In this document: in pieces, positions 8,144-16,165 of the stretch
How positions within the stretch are numbered: position 1 is the stretch's first letter
Layout of the letters: the number at the start of each line of letters is the position of its first letter
NCBI RefSeq assembly: GCF_022811845.1
Contig: NZ_CP064266.1
Location: 1,240,001 to 1,304,000 of the forward strand
Source of the DNA: Bacillus pseudomycoides
Lineage (GTDB): Bacteria; Bacillota; Bacilli; Bacillales; Bacillaceae_G
Direction: 5' to 3'
Length of the DNA stretch: 64,000 nt
Program-made: the position numbers and the translations under genes
The notes under the pieces: model-generated
The model's input: the letters and a program-made list of their open reading frames with translations, nothing else
What the model was told of the DNA's origin: nothing
Database searches by the model: none

Positions 8144-8177
8144 AAAAAGGAGCTAATTCAGATTAGCTCCTTTTTTG
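8144..8177 (-). terminator. Acyl-CoA synthetase terminator
   Basis: AAAAAAGGAGCTAA / TTAGCTCCTTTTTT stem with a 6-nt loop, 45 nt past the synthetase stop. The A and T flanks would let it work in both directions. Confidence 0.88.
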
Positions 8178-8221
8178 TCGAATCGCCGATATATGCGAAA
8201 ACACGCGACATACAATCGTTA

Positions 8222-9835
8222 TTACTGCTTCACCATATAACTCTTCAGCTGATCACGAAGCGCCCTTTTCAGGAATTTCCCGACAGATGTTTTTGGAATC
8301 TCTTCCACGAATAAAATGTCATCCGGCATCCACCATTTTGGGAATTGGTCTTCTAATAATACATAGAGTTCCTCTTGTTCTACTGTCTGTCCTTCTTTTA
8401 AGACAACACAGGCAACAGGGCGTTCTTGCCATTTTTCATGTGGCACAGCAACGACAGATGCTTCTAATACTTTGTCATGCGCCATTAAAGCATTTTCTAA
8501 ATCAACAGAGGAAATCCATTCGCCGCCACTTTTAATTAAGTCTTTTGTACGGTCAGCAATTTTAATAAACCCTTCCGGATCAACGGTTATGATATCTCCT
8601 GTATGCAGCCAACCATCTTTCATGGAATCCTCTGTACGTTCATCGTTATAATAGCTGCCAGCAATCCATGGTCCGCGTAAGCACAGTTCTCCCATTTCTT
8701 CACCGTCCCATTTGATTTCCCCATCTTGACCAATGACCTTCATTTCAAGACCTGGGAATAAGTAACCTTGGCGGGAGCGTAACTCGTAATATTCTTCTTT
8801 CGGTAAATCACGCTGATATGATTTTGGACAGTTAATCACAACAGCTGGGCTTGTTTCGGTCATTCCATATATTTGCCTAAAAGCAATTCCGTAGTTCTCT
8901 TCATATGTGCGAATCATACTTCCCGGCGCTGCTGATCCTCCTGACCAAATCGTACGAATACTACTGATATCATACGGATACTTTTCAAGTTCTTGTAATA
9001 GACCAATCCAAATTGTTGGCACGCCCGCAGTAATCGTCACTTTCTCACGTTCAATGAGCTGCGCCAAAATTTCTGGTGTAAAATGTGGCCCTGGTAAGAC
9101 GAGCTTTGTGCCGAACCACGTACCAGCAAAAGGAAGCCCCCATGCGTTCACATGGAACATCGGAACGACAGGCATACAAGTGTCTACTTCTGATATATTA
9201 CCGCCGTCCACGAGGCCGAGTGTATAGCTGTGGAGTGCAATACTACGATGTGTATACACAACGCCTTTCGGTTTTCCTGTCGTTGCGGAAGTGTAGCACA
9301 TACCTGCAGGTTCTTTTTCATCTAAGTCTGTTATGAATGGAAATGTTTCGTCGCCGTCTTCAAGTAGTTTGTCGTAATGATATGCTGGTGATAGTGTTGT
9401 GTGAGGTAGTTCATGATCATCTGTCATAATAATAAATGCTTTCACATGAGGAATTTCGTGTTGAATACTTTCTAATACAGGAATCATATCTTCATCAACG
9501 AGGATGATTTTATCTTCAGCGTGGTTAATGATATAAGAAATGTGATCTGCGGAAAGCCGTAAGTTAATCGTATGTAACACCGATCCAAGTCCCGGAATCG
9601 CAAAATATGCTTCTAAATGGCGGTGATGGTTCCAAGCGATTGTTCCGACTTTATCTCCCTTTTCAATACCCATTCTATTCAGTACACTAGCAAGCCGTCT
9701 TGTCCGCTTCGCAATCTCTCCGTATGTTAATGTTTGAATACGCGATGCAGTGCGCGAGACAACTTCTTTTTTCGAAAAATACTTTTCCGCCCGTTCCATC
9801 ATCGCTGGAATGAGGAGTGGTACATCCATCATCAT
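8222..9835 (-). CDS. Acyl-CoA synthetase (AMP-forming)
   Basis: Activates a fatty or other carboxylic acid to its CoA thioester through an acyl-adenylate. It has 537 residues, full length for the family. The AMP-binding P-loop YTSATTGKPKGVVYTH is near 180, the A5 region QIYGMTETSP near 325, the hinge motif GWLHTGDI near 410, and the catalytic lysine lies in PKTSVGKFLKRALR near the end. Three consecutive ATGs follow an AGGGGG site; the first is used here. It is a single-gene unit with its own terminator. The chain-length preference cannot be read from sequence; a medium or long-chain acid is likely. Confidence 0.92.
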   Translation of the reverse strand: MMMDVPLLIPAMMERAEKYFSKKEVVSRTASRIQTLTYGEIAKRTRRLASVLNRMGIEKGDKVGTIAWNHHRHLEAYFAIPGLGSVLHTINLRLSADHISYIINHAEDKIILVDEDMIPVLESIQHEIPHVKAFIIMTDDHELPHTTLSPAYHYDKLLEDGDETFPFITDLDEKEPAGMCYTSATTGKPKGVVYTHRSIALHSYTLGLVDGGNISEVDTCMPVVPMFHVNAWGLPFAGTWFGTKLVLPGPHFTPEILAQLIEREKVTITAGVPTIWIGLLQELEKYPYDISSIRTIWSGGSAAPGSMIRTYEENYGIAFRQIYGMTETSPAVVINCPKSYQRDLPKEEYYELRSRQGYLFPGLEMKVIGQDGEIKWDGEEMGELCLRGPWIAGSYYNDERTEDSMKDGWLHTGDIITVDPEGFIKIADRTKDLIKSGGEWISSVDLENALMAHDKVLEASVVAVPHEKWQERPVACVVLKEGQTVEQEELYVLLEDQFPKWWMPDDILFVEEIPKTSVGKFLKRALRDQLKSYMVKQ

Positions 9836-9978
9836 ATTTCATGCCCCCTGTTATGATTTTATATATACACATACAACTGTATTATAACACGGCAGAACTA
9901 GACAAAATATGGTAAATTTTCTTTTGTTTTCTACAAAAAATGACATCTTATTATCTAACTTTCTTATCTTCAAAAAAC

Positions 9979-10030
9979 AAGGAGATATCCAAAAGTAGCT
10001 GAATAGCTACTTTTGAATATCCCCCTCCTT
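9979..10030 (-). terminator. Orphan terminator-like hairpin
   Basis: The arms AAGGAGATATcCAAAAGTAGCT and AGCTACTTTTGAATATccccCTCCTT form a long stem followed on the minus strand by TTGTTTTTTG. No minus-strand gene lies just upstream, so it could end a small RNA transcribed from about 10040-10150 or a transcript from further away. The rest of 9836-10249 shows no coding sequence. Confidence 0.55.
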
Positions 10031-10249
10031 CGACTTGAACTACCTTAATAATTGTGTATTAAAATCCCAATTCCCTATACTATACGTAAACACATCCTAT
10101 AAAACAGAATCATTTATTTTCACAAGATTATTAGTATACACATACAAGAGAGACTAAAGCTAAGTTTTAAAATCCATTCTGCTTTATAGAACGCATCCAC
10201 AAGCAATATTTTACCACATGAATTACTTATTGCTTGATTTATAATTCAT

Positions 10250-10304
10250 TATGCAAAATTGCATTTAAAAACGTATTGCTAGAGGTGTGAACGCTTATTA
10301 TAAT
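10250..10304 (+). promoter_or_regulatory. PlcR-like box and sigma-A promoter of the small peptide
   Basis: TATGCAAAATTGCATT (10250-10265) matches the PlcR box TATGNANNNNTNCATA at all defined positions but the last. Ten nt downstream a strong vegetative promoter reads TTGCTA (10276-10281), 17 nt, TATAAT (10299-10304). A PlcR box just upstream of the -35 is the usual arrangement in this regulon. PlcR is the quorum-sensing activator of secreted toxins and enzymes in the Bacillus cereus group; control here is inferred. Confidence 0.6.
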
Positions 10305-10358
10305 AAGAGTATCAAGAATTTAGATATTTTGATATTCAAACAAACAGGAGGTAATCGT

Positions 10359-10439
10359 ATGGAAATCGCAATGGCTGTATTAAAATTTATCGGTGGCATA
10401 ATCCCATTCGTACAAGAACTTTTAAAAGCAGTAATGTAG
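10359..10439 (+). CDS. 26-residue amphipathic peptide, delta-lysin/PSM-like
   Basis: A short gene with an AGGAGG site 8 nt before the ATG, its own promoter and a terminator. The product begins MEIAMAVLKFIGGIIPF and ends VQELLKAVM. It has no signal peptide and a net charge near zero. Drawn as an alpha helix at 100 degrees per residue, E2, K9, G13, P16, Q19, E20 and K23 fall on one face (100-220 degrees), while every I, L, V and F falls on the other (260 through 80). Length, charge and lack of a leader recall staphylococcal delta-lysin and phenol-soluble modulins. A type I toxin or leaderless bacteriocin is possible. Function is inferred. Confidence 0.75.
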   Translation: MEIAMAVLKFIGGIIPFVQELLKAVM

Positions 10440-10473
10440 GTTTATTACTCTGCAATTATTTTAATATTTATCA

Positions 10474-10522
10474 TACAAATGATCTGTATATCAAAGCATT
10501 TTTGATTTGCAGATCATTTGTA
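10474..10522 (+). other. Structured 3' UTR hairpin after the peptide gene
   Basis: TACAAATGATCTG (10474-10486) and CAGATCATTTGTA (10510-10522) form a perfect 13-bp stem. Inside its loop ATCAAA / TTTGAT (10490-10506) form a second short stem. No T run follows, so it is not the terminator; it may stabilise the mRNA or be a regulatory element. Confidence 0.6.
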
Positions 10523-10537
10523 TGAGCAAAATTTGGT

Positions 10538-10580
10538 AAAGAAGAAGAGTCCTATAGGCATAAGAGGACTCTTTTTCTTT
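10538..10580 (+). terminator. Terminator of the small peptide transcript
   Basis: AAAGAAGAAGAGTCCT and AGGACTCTTTTTCTTT form a GC-containing stem followed by a T-rich end on the plus strand, about 100 nt after the peptide stop. Confidence 0.8.
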
Positions 10581-10699
10581 ACATTTATGAATATCACATT
10601 ATTCCTTAGTAGATAAACAAGGAAAAGCAAAAGTTCTTTGTTTGTTATATTTTATCTTTATATAAAAAAATATAGATTCAAAAGAATAACTCTATGATG

Positions 10700-10775
10700 C
10701 ATGTAAAGTGAAACTTTAATCAGCCCTCACCAATCAGGATTTTACGGGCAGTTAATGCGGGATAAAGCAAGTAAA
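10700..10775. repeat. Possible dispersed repeat fragment
   Basis: A stretch containing AAAGTGAAACTTTAATCAG and then a GC-rich tract (CCCTCACCAATCAGG, TTTACGGGCAG) differs from its AT-rich surroundings. It recalls intergenic repeats seen across Bacillus cereus-group genomes. No second full copy was seen in this window, so the call is tentative. The remainder of 10581-10806 shows no gene. Confidence 0.3.
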
Positions 10776-10807
10776 AAGATTACTTTTCATCATTAGTTAG
10801 AAAAAAG

Positions 10808-10827
10808 GTCCATCTAGTATGATGGAC
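10808..10827 (-). terminator. spoIID terminator
   Basis: GTCCATC / GATGGAC stem with a 6-nt loop shortly after the spoIID stop, followed by CCTTTTTT on the minus strand. Confidence 0.85.
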
Positions 10828-10844
10828 TCGGTACTACTTCTTAT

Positions 10845-11858
10845 TTAATTCTTCGCCATTAACTTTCCTTCATAGTCGTTTAGCGTCTTAATTTCGATAC
10901 CTTTATAGTAATGAGCAACAATATCTGTATACCCTTTTCCCTCTTTCGCCATTCCGTTGGCACCGTACTGACTCATGCCAACGCCGTGACCGAAGCCTTT
11001 CGTTGTGACGACAATGCTCTTTCCTTGTTGTTTCCATGTAAAGTCCGAAGAACGTAAATCTAATTTTTCCCGTACTTCTTTTCCCGTTAACGTTTTTCCT
11101 TGAAACTCTACATCCTTCACCCGTTTTCCTTCTGTACGTTCTTTAATGTTACCAACTTTCCCACTCGCAAGCACCTTTACGCCAAGACGCTTTTGAAAAT
11201 CATCTACGGTAAATGTTTGCTCACTCGCAAATTTCGGAGAAGCTTGATCCCAGTGACTATCCACACTCTTTAAGTAAGGATAATCTCTTCCCCAATAATC
11301 CGCTGCATTTTCTGTATAACCATTGCTTGTTGAGAAGAACTGTGCCGTAATTGGATTCCCTTCGTACGTTAAAACTTGTCCAGCTGTTTTAGACACAGCC
11401 TCTTCAATCTTCTTCAAATTCTTCTCATAGTCCTTGCCCCATGTCTTCTTTAACTCTTCTTTACTTTTATACACTTGATCACTAACCGTATCTGTCACAT
11501 CCGCATTATTTTTCTTACTTCCACTTAGCATACGCTGTACAATAAATGTCCTTGCGGCTAATGCCTGTGCTTTTAATGCCTCCACTTCAAAGCTAGCATT
11601 CATCTCAGAAGCTACTACACCTGCAACATACTCTTCCATCGGCACTGTTTCCACCTTCTTTTGCTGATTGCGATATACAGCAACTTGCACAGCAGTATGT
11701 ACCTTCGCAGGAGCTGGCACATTTTGCACGGCTGGAGGATTTTTGGGCGGCTGACTGACCTTCTCTTTCGTAAACGGAATGACAAGTACGGTCGGTACAA
11801 TAATGACGAGCGCTACTAAGAGCGCCATTACAATGAATAGTGGTTTTGAAATCTTCAT
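10845..11858 (-). CDS. spoIID: Stage II sporulation protein D (SpoIID)
   Basis: Lytic transglycosylase of the engulfment complex (with SpoIIM and SpoIIP) that cleaves glycan strands denuded of stem peptides in the septal wall. It has 337 residues with a membrane anchor at about 6-28. The conserved block VVASEMNASFEVEALKAQAL holds the likely catalytic glutamate, and FSTSNGYTENAADYWG and GFGHGVGMSQYGANGMAKEG are family signatures. An upstream ATG at 11906 lacks a ribosome site; the ATG at 11858 follows CGGGGGAAAAAG and starts MKISKPLF, so it is preferred. It sits downstream of murAA as in other Bacillus. Confidence 0.95.
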   Translation of the reverse strand: MKISKPLFIVMALLVALVIIVPTVLVIPFTKEKVSQPPKNPPAVQNVPAPAKVHTAVQVAVYRNQQKKVETVPMEEYVAGVVASEMNASFEVEALKAQALAARTFIVQRMLSGSKKNNADVTDTVSDQVYKSKEELKKTWGKDYEKNLKKIEEAVSKTAGQVLTYEGNPITAQFFSTSNGYTENAADYWGRDYPYLKSVDSHWDQASPKFASEQTFTVDDFQKRLGVKVLASGKVGNIKERTEGKRVKDVEFQGKTLTGKEVREKLDLRSSDFTWKQQGKSIVVTTKGFGHGVGMSQYGANGMAKEGKGYTDIVAHYYKGIEIKTLNDYEGKLMAKN

Positions 11859-12050
11859 CTTTTTCCCCCGATATGAAATTAGACTCATTTCATTCTTATG
11901 GGGCATGACAAGTTTTTAGAACATATCGAAAGGAAGTCCTTCTCATGGAAGTAGCAGTAAAGCTTCTTTTTAAAGAAAAGAATTTTCCAAATATTTTTAA
12001 TGGAACGTGCATAAGTCAGATGTTTCTTGACTATAACAGTAATAGAAAAA

Positions 12051-12086
12051 AAATCGCCCCTATGTCAAAAGACATAGAGACGATTT
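12051..12086 (-). terminator. murAA terminator
   Basis: AAATCGcCCCTATGTC / GACATAGaGaCGATTT stem with an AAAA loop right after the murAA stop, followed by a long T run on the minus strand. Confidence 0.9.
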
Positions 12087-12089
12087 CAA

Positions 12090-13394
12090 TTAAGCATGAA
12101 GGTCAGAAACTTGCTGTTCTTTCACTTCTTCTACTTTTTCGTTTACACGTTCAATTGTTGCACCTAATGCAGCAAGTTTCTCATGGAAGTTTACATATCC
12201 ACGATCAAGGTGTTTTAATTCTGTTACACGTGTGTAACCTTCTGATACTAAACCAGCTAGAATTAATGCCGCTGCAGCACGTAAGTCAGTTGCTGCTACT
12301 TCTGCACCTTGTAAGTTATTAGGTCCATTCATAATAACAGAACGGCCTTCAATTTTGATGTCTGCATTCATACGACGGAATTCTTCAACATGCATGAAGC
12401 GGTTTTCAAATACCGTTTCTGTGATCATGCTCGTTCCATCAGCATGTAATAACAATGCCATCATTTGTGATTGCATGTCTGTTGGGAAACCAGGATGAGG
12501 CATTGTTTTAATATCAACCGCTTTTAATTTACTTGGGCCGATAACACGTACACCTTCATTTTCCTCAATAACTTTAACACCCATTTCTTCCATCTTCGCT
12601 GTAATAGAGCGTAAATGTTCTGGTACAGCATTTTCAATTAAGATGTCTCCACCAGTAATTGCTGCTGCAACCATAAACGTTCCTGCTTCAATACGGTCAG
12701 GAATAATAGAATGGTGTGCACCATATAATTTATCAACGCCTTCGATACGAATCGTTCCAGTTCCAGCTCCGCGCACTTTCGCTCCCATTGCATTTAAGAA
12801 GTTAGCTAAGTCAACGATTTCTGGTTCTTTTGCTGCGTTTTCAAGTATTGTTGTCCCTTTTGCTAATGTAGCAGCAGACATAATGTTTTCTGTTGCCCCT
12901 ACGCTTGGGAAGTCTAAGTAAATTTTTGCGCCTTGTAATTGTCCATCTACATAAGCTTCAACAAATCCATTCCCAACTTTTACTTTCGCTCCCATTGCTT
13001 CAAAGCCTTTTAAATGTTGGTCAATTGGACGTGAACCAATTGCACATCCACCAGGAAGTGCAATACGCGCACGGCCATTACGTGCTAATAGCGGTCCCAT
13101 TACTTGAACAGACGCACGCATTTTACGTACATATTCAAATGGTGCTTCAATATTTAAATCTTTTGAAGCATCAATTGTCACTTGGTTATTTTCAAATACG
13201 ACTTCAGCATTTAAATGACGTAATACCTCATTAATAGTGTATACATCAGACAAAACTGGTACTTCAGATAGTACATTCTTTCCATCACTCGCTAATAGGG
13301 CTGCAGCGATTATTGGTAATACAGCATTTTTTGCGCCCTCAACACGCACTGTGCCGTTCAACCGCTTTCCGCCACGGACGATGATTTTTTCCAA
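12090..13394 (-). CDS. murAA: UDP-GlcNAc 1-carboxyvinyltransferase MurAA
   Basis: First committed step of peptidoglycan synthesis, moving enolpyruvate from PEP to UDP-N-acetylglucosamine in the cytosol; the fosfomycin target. It has 434 residues. The PEP-binding cysteine is C117 in LPGGCAIGSRPIDQH, so fosfomycin sensitivity is expected. Lysine 22 in GAKNAVLP and the repeated inside-out alpha/beta barrel motifs are present. It starts with TTG after GGAGGGG. A second copy (murZ) lies at 51939-53228, as is normal in low-GC Gram-positives; position next to ywmB and spoIID identifies this one as MurAA. Confidence 0.97.
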   Translation of the reverse strand: MEKIIVRGGKRLNGTVRVEGAKNAVLPIIAAALLASDGKNVLSEVPVLSDVYTINEVLRHLNAEVVFENNQVTIDASKDLNIEAPFEYVRKMRASVQVMGPLLARNGRARIALPGGCAIGSRPIDQHLKGFEAMGAKVKVGNGFVEAYVDGQLQGAKIYLDFPSVGATENIMSAATLAKGTTILENAAKEPEIVDLANFLNAMGAKVRGAGTGTIRIEGVDKLYGAHHSIIPDRIEAGTFMVAAAITGGDILIENAVPEHLRSITAKMEEMGVKVIEENEGVRVIGPSKLKAVDIKTMPHPGFPTDMQSQMMALLLHADGTSMITETVFENRFMHVEEFRRMNADIKIEGRSVIMNGPNNLQGAEVAATDLRAAAALILAGLVSEGYTRVTELKHLDRGYVNFHEKLAALGATIERVNEKVEEVKEQQVSDLHA

Positions 13395-13429
13395 TTTATT
13401 CCCCTCCGTGTCCTTTTTTCAATATCTAT

Positions 13430-14137
13430 TCAATACTCAGAAGTTATGATCGGTGTGCCAACCACAATTGTATCTTTGTTGTCTGTAGAACGTATTGCTA
13501 TTTGCACATTGATTTTCTCTCTATTTGTTGAAAGAGCGTCATTCCACTTTTTATTATATGCGGAGACTGACACAAATGCTCTTTCTTCTATCTCTTCGAT
13601 CGCTCTTGCTGAAAGATCTTTCAAAACCTGTTTGGTTTTATTTTGCAAAACACCTTCAATCTTATCACTCAGTACACCTTTAACACAAGTATAAATTGTA
13701 GGTTTTGTACTAAAAATTTTATCCATTTTTTGAATATTTTTAGGGTCCCATTTTGACCCACTTACTTCAAAAATAATGAAAGTGTTTTCTTTAGTATTTT
13801 TCTTACTCCAAGTTACTACTATTCGTTCTTCATGAGAAGAGAATTTTTTGTATGCCGTTGCTTTATATCCGTCATGAGATTGTTCCAATTCCCACTTTTG
13901 AATATTCGCTTTTTCTTTCACTTCATTTAACAACTTTTGAAACGTATGTATATTAGAAATGGTTTTTGTTTCTCGTGCTAACCATGACCACCGCTCTATC
14001 TCTGCTCCATTTTTTTCAAGAGCCGCAATCATACTCTCCATTTTCTCTTCGTCACTTACGGGCTTTATCTCTTTATATCCCACTAAGAATACGACAATAC
14101 TTACGACAACAATAAGAATTGTTTTCATGCTTTTCAA
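13430..14137 (-). CDS. ywmB: YwmB family protein
   Basis: Member of the YwmB family, conserved in Bacillus between ywzB and murAA, with a fold related to TATA-box-binding protein and no firm function. It has 235 residues. An N-terminal hydrophobic segment at about 5-22 (TILIVVVSIVVFLVGY) suggests export with membrane anchoring. The remainder is a charged soluble domain. The start is TTG, 7 nt after AGGAGGGG; the ATG four codons on lies too far from that site. It is probably expressed with murAA, 35 nt downstream. Confidence 0.85.
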   Translation of the reverse strand: MKSMKTILIVVVSIVVFLVGYKEIKPVSDEEKMESMIAALEKNGAEIERWSWLARETKTISNIHTFQKLLNEVKEKANIQKWELEQSHDGYKATAYKKFSSHEERIVVTWSKKNTKENTFIIFEVSGSKWDPKNIQKMDKIFSTKPTIYTCVKGVLSDKIEGVLQNKTKQVLKDLSARAIEEIEERAFVSVSAYNKKWNDALSTNREKINVQIAIRSTDNKDTIVVGTPIITSEY

Positions 14138-14189
14138 GTTTCATCCCCTCCTATCCCCATTGTTAACGGAGATATGAGGTTCTATACAC

Positions 14190-14426
14190 TTACTTCACTA
14201 AATACGTTAAACTCTTCGAATAGCCTAAATAATCAAGGAAAAAGTTGCTGACAGATGTCCCGATTGCAATCGTAATAAGAATGAGCAAAACCCTCGTCTG
14301 CAATACCTTTCCAGATTTCATTAGGCGTTCGATATGGATACCTTGTAAGGCCCACCACGTAATGGTAATAAACAATAAATGCGAAACGATCGCAATCAGT
14401 GCTTGTTGCCCTAAAAGTTGCGCCAA
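14190..14426 (-). CDS. ywzB: DUF1146 membrane protein YwzB
   Basis: Small membrane protein of 78 residues with two hydrophobic helices at about 8-28 and 42-62, matching the DUF1146/YwzB family found next to ywmB in Bacillus. Its function is unknown. The start is TTG at 14426, preceded by AAAGGAGTCG. It lies between the nuo operon terminator and ywmB and probably heads the ywzB-ywmB-murAA group. Confidence 0.85.
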   Translation of the reverse strand: MAQLLGQQALIAIVSHLLFITITWWALQGIHIERLMKSGKVLQTRVLLILITIAIGTSVSNFFLDYLGYSKSLTYLVK

Positions 14427-14601
14427 AAAAATCGACTCCTTTTGTTTGGCTTACCATCACTTAGGATGCAAAACGATCCCATATAAATGGAAACCACACT
14501 TTTCCCCGCCTAAATAGGCAGTATAAAGTTCTCCCTTCGAAAGAAACTGAAGGGGTCCTGCGAAAACATCTCCGTCTTAGCAACAGACGCTTCTGTTCCA
14601 C

Positions 14602-14639
14602 AATAAAAAGCGTAGAGCGGTAACCCTACACTTTTTATT
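14602..14639 (-). terminator. nuo operon terminator
   Basis: AATAAAAAGcGTAG / CTACaCTTTTTATT stem placed just after the nuoN stop, with a T-rich 3' side on the minus strand. Confidence 0.88.
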
Positions 14640-14643
14640 TTCA

Positions 14644-16164
14644 CTATTGTACCACGTTCCCAGTAAAGAAGAAATCTTTCATGAGTGGAAAATATTCATA
14701 AAAGAAATTGTAGCCAATTGCCGGTAAAATCCCGAGTAATATAGTTGCAATTGCACAAATGCTAATAACAGCTTTCAAGTTGATTGGTACGTGTATCTGA
14801 TCTTCTTCACTGCTCTTTCGAAAGAACATTTGCTGTAAAATACGGAAATAATACACAAATGAGATAACCGTTGTACTCATCATAACCGATGCTAACACGT
14901 AATGAGCTGGACTAGCTGTAAAGGCACTTAAAAAAATGTTAACCTTTCCGATAAAACCAGCCGTCCCTGGAATTCCTGCTAAAGATAGAATAAAAATGGT
15001 CATCGCCACCGAGGCGAACGGAGAGCGTTTGTATAAACCAGCGAAAATCGTTATATTTTCCTTCCCGCTTTGTAAGATTAATCCGTGGATAACAGCAAAA
15101 GCTCCTATGTTCATCAGTACGTATGCCAACATATAAAACCACATACTATCCATCGTAAATGGCGATAGCGCTACAAGCGGAACGAGTAAGTATCCGGCAT
15201 GCGCTATTCCAGAATAGGCAAACAGACGCTTCACGCTGTATTGCTTTAATGCTACGACATTACCGATCACCATTGTAATTCCAGCTAAAACCGCAATATA
15301 TACGCTCATATTACCAAATAGGGATTGCTCACTTCCATGAATCAATGCAGCACCGAATACCATAAGGAACACTCTTATCAGCATCATAAATCCAGCGATT
15401 TTAGAGATTGTCCCAAGGAACGCTGTAACAGGTACTACGGCCCCTTCATATACATCCGGTGCCCACATATGAAACGGCACTGTCGCAATTTTAAAGGATA
15501 AACCAACAAACAGAAGCAAGAAAGCAAGCGATAACAAAAGCCCGACACTTCCATCCACACCTTGCATAAGAACTTCCTGCATCGCAATTATATTAGTCGC
15601 ACCCGTAATCCCATATAAATAGCTCATTCCAAAGAGCGTAATGGCCGTTCCAATTCCGCCATTAATAACATATTTCATTGCCGCTTCATTCGAAGCACGG
15701 TTTTTCTTTCGAATCCCTACTAAAATATACGAAGATAGTGATAATAACTCTAGGCCAATAAAGAGCGTAATAAAATCAACGCTAGACGCCATGAACATCG
15801 CCCCGAGAACTGCCATTAAAAACAAGTAATAGTATTCTCCTTTATCTTGAATCGGCTCTTTTTTATCATCGCTCATCGCCATACATAAAACGAGGATGGC
15901 TCCAATTAATAGTAACGTTTTAAACCCTTTTGAAAATCCATCTAATACAAACGAACCACTTAAAATGTCACCAGCTGGTTCACCATATAGTGTAATTAAC
16001 GCAATGAGGGATAGCACCGCGCCACCAATCGCACCGATCCCTAAATACTTACGATCAAACTTCAGAAATAAATCAAGAAGCGAGAGAAGGATGGCCGTTC
16101 CAAGAATGATGAACTCCGGTACCATTAAATGCCAAGATAAGCTAAGTAAAGTATTCATATCCAT
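14644..16164 (-). CDS. nuoN: NADH-quinone oxidoreductase subunit N
   Basis: Antiporter-like membrane subunit of complex I, one of three proton channels. It has 506 residues with about 14 membrane helices. The buried lysine and glutamate motifs appear in FIGLELLSLSSYILVG and in SFKIATVPFHMWAPDVYEGA, and the discontinuous helix in AYSGIAHAGYLLV. It is the last gene of the operon, separated from nuoM by 1 nt. Confidence 0.96.
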   Translation of the reverse strand: MDMNTLLSLSWHLMVPEFIILGTAILLSLLDLFLKFDRKYLGIGAIGGAVLSLIALITLYGEPAGDILSGSFVLDGFSKGFKTLLLIGAILVLCMAMSDDKKEPIQDKGEYYYLFLMAVLGAMFMASSVDFITLFIGLELLSLSSYILVGIRKKNRASNEAAMKYVINGGIGTAITLFGMSYLYGITGATNIIAMQEVLMQGVDGSVGLLLSLAFLLLFVGLSFKIATVPFHMWAPDVYEGAVVPVTAFLGTISKIAGFMMLIRVFLMVFGAALIHGSEQSLFGNMSVYIAVLAGITMVIGNVVALKQYSVKRLFAYSGIAHAGYLLVPLVALSPFTMDSMWFYMLAYVLMNIGAFAVIHGLILQSGKENITIFAGLYKRSPFASVAMTIFILSLAGIPGTAGFIGKVNIFLSAFTASPAHYVLASVMMSTTVISFVYYFRILQQMFFRKSSEEDQIHVPINLKAVISICAIATILLGILPAIGYNFFYEYFPLMKDFFFTGNVVQ

Positions 16165-16165
16165 C

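Noticed and set aside
11945..12322. Plus-strand frame running from spoIID upstream into murAA
   Set aside because: Most of it is antisense to murAA and crosses the murAA terminator; no domain is seen.
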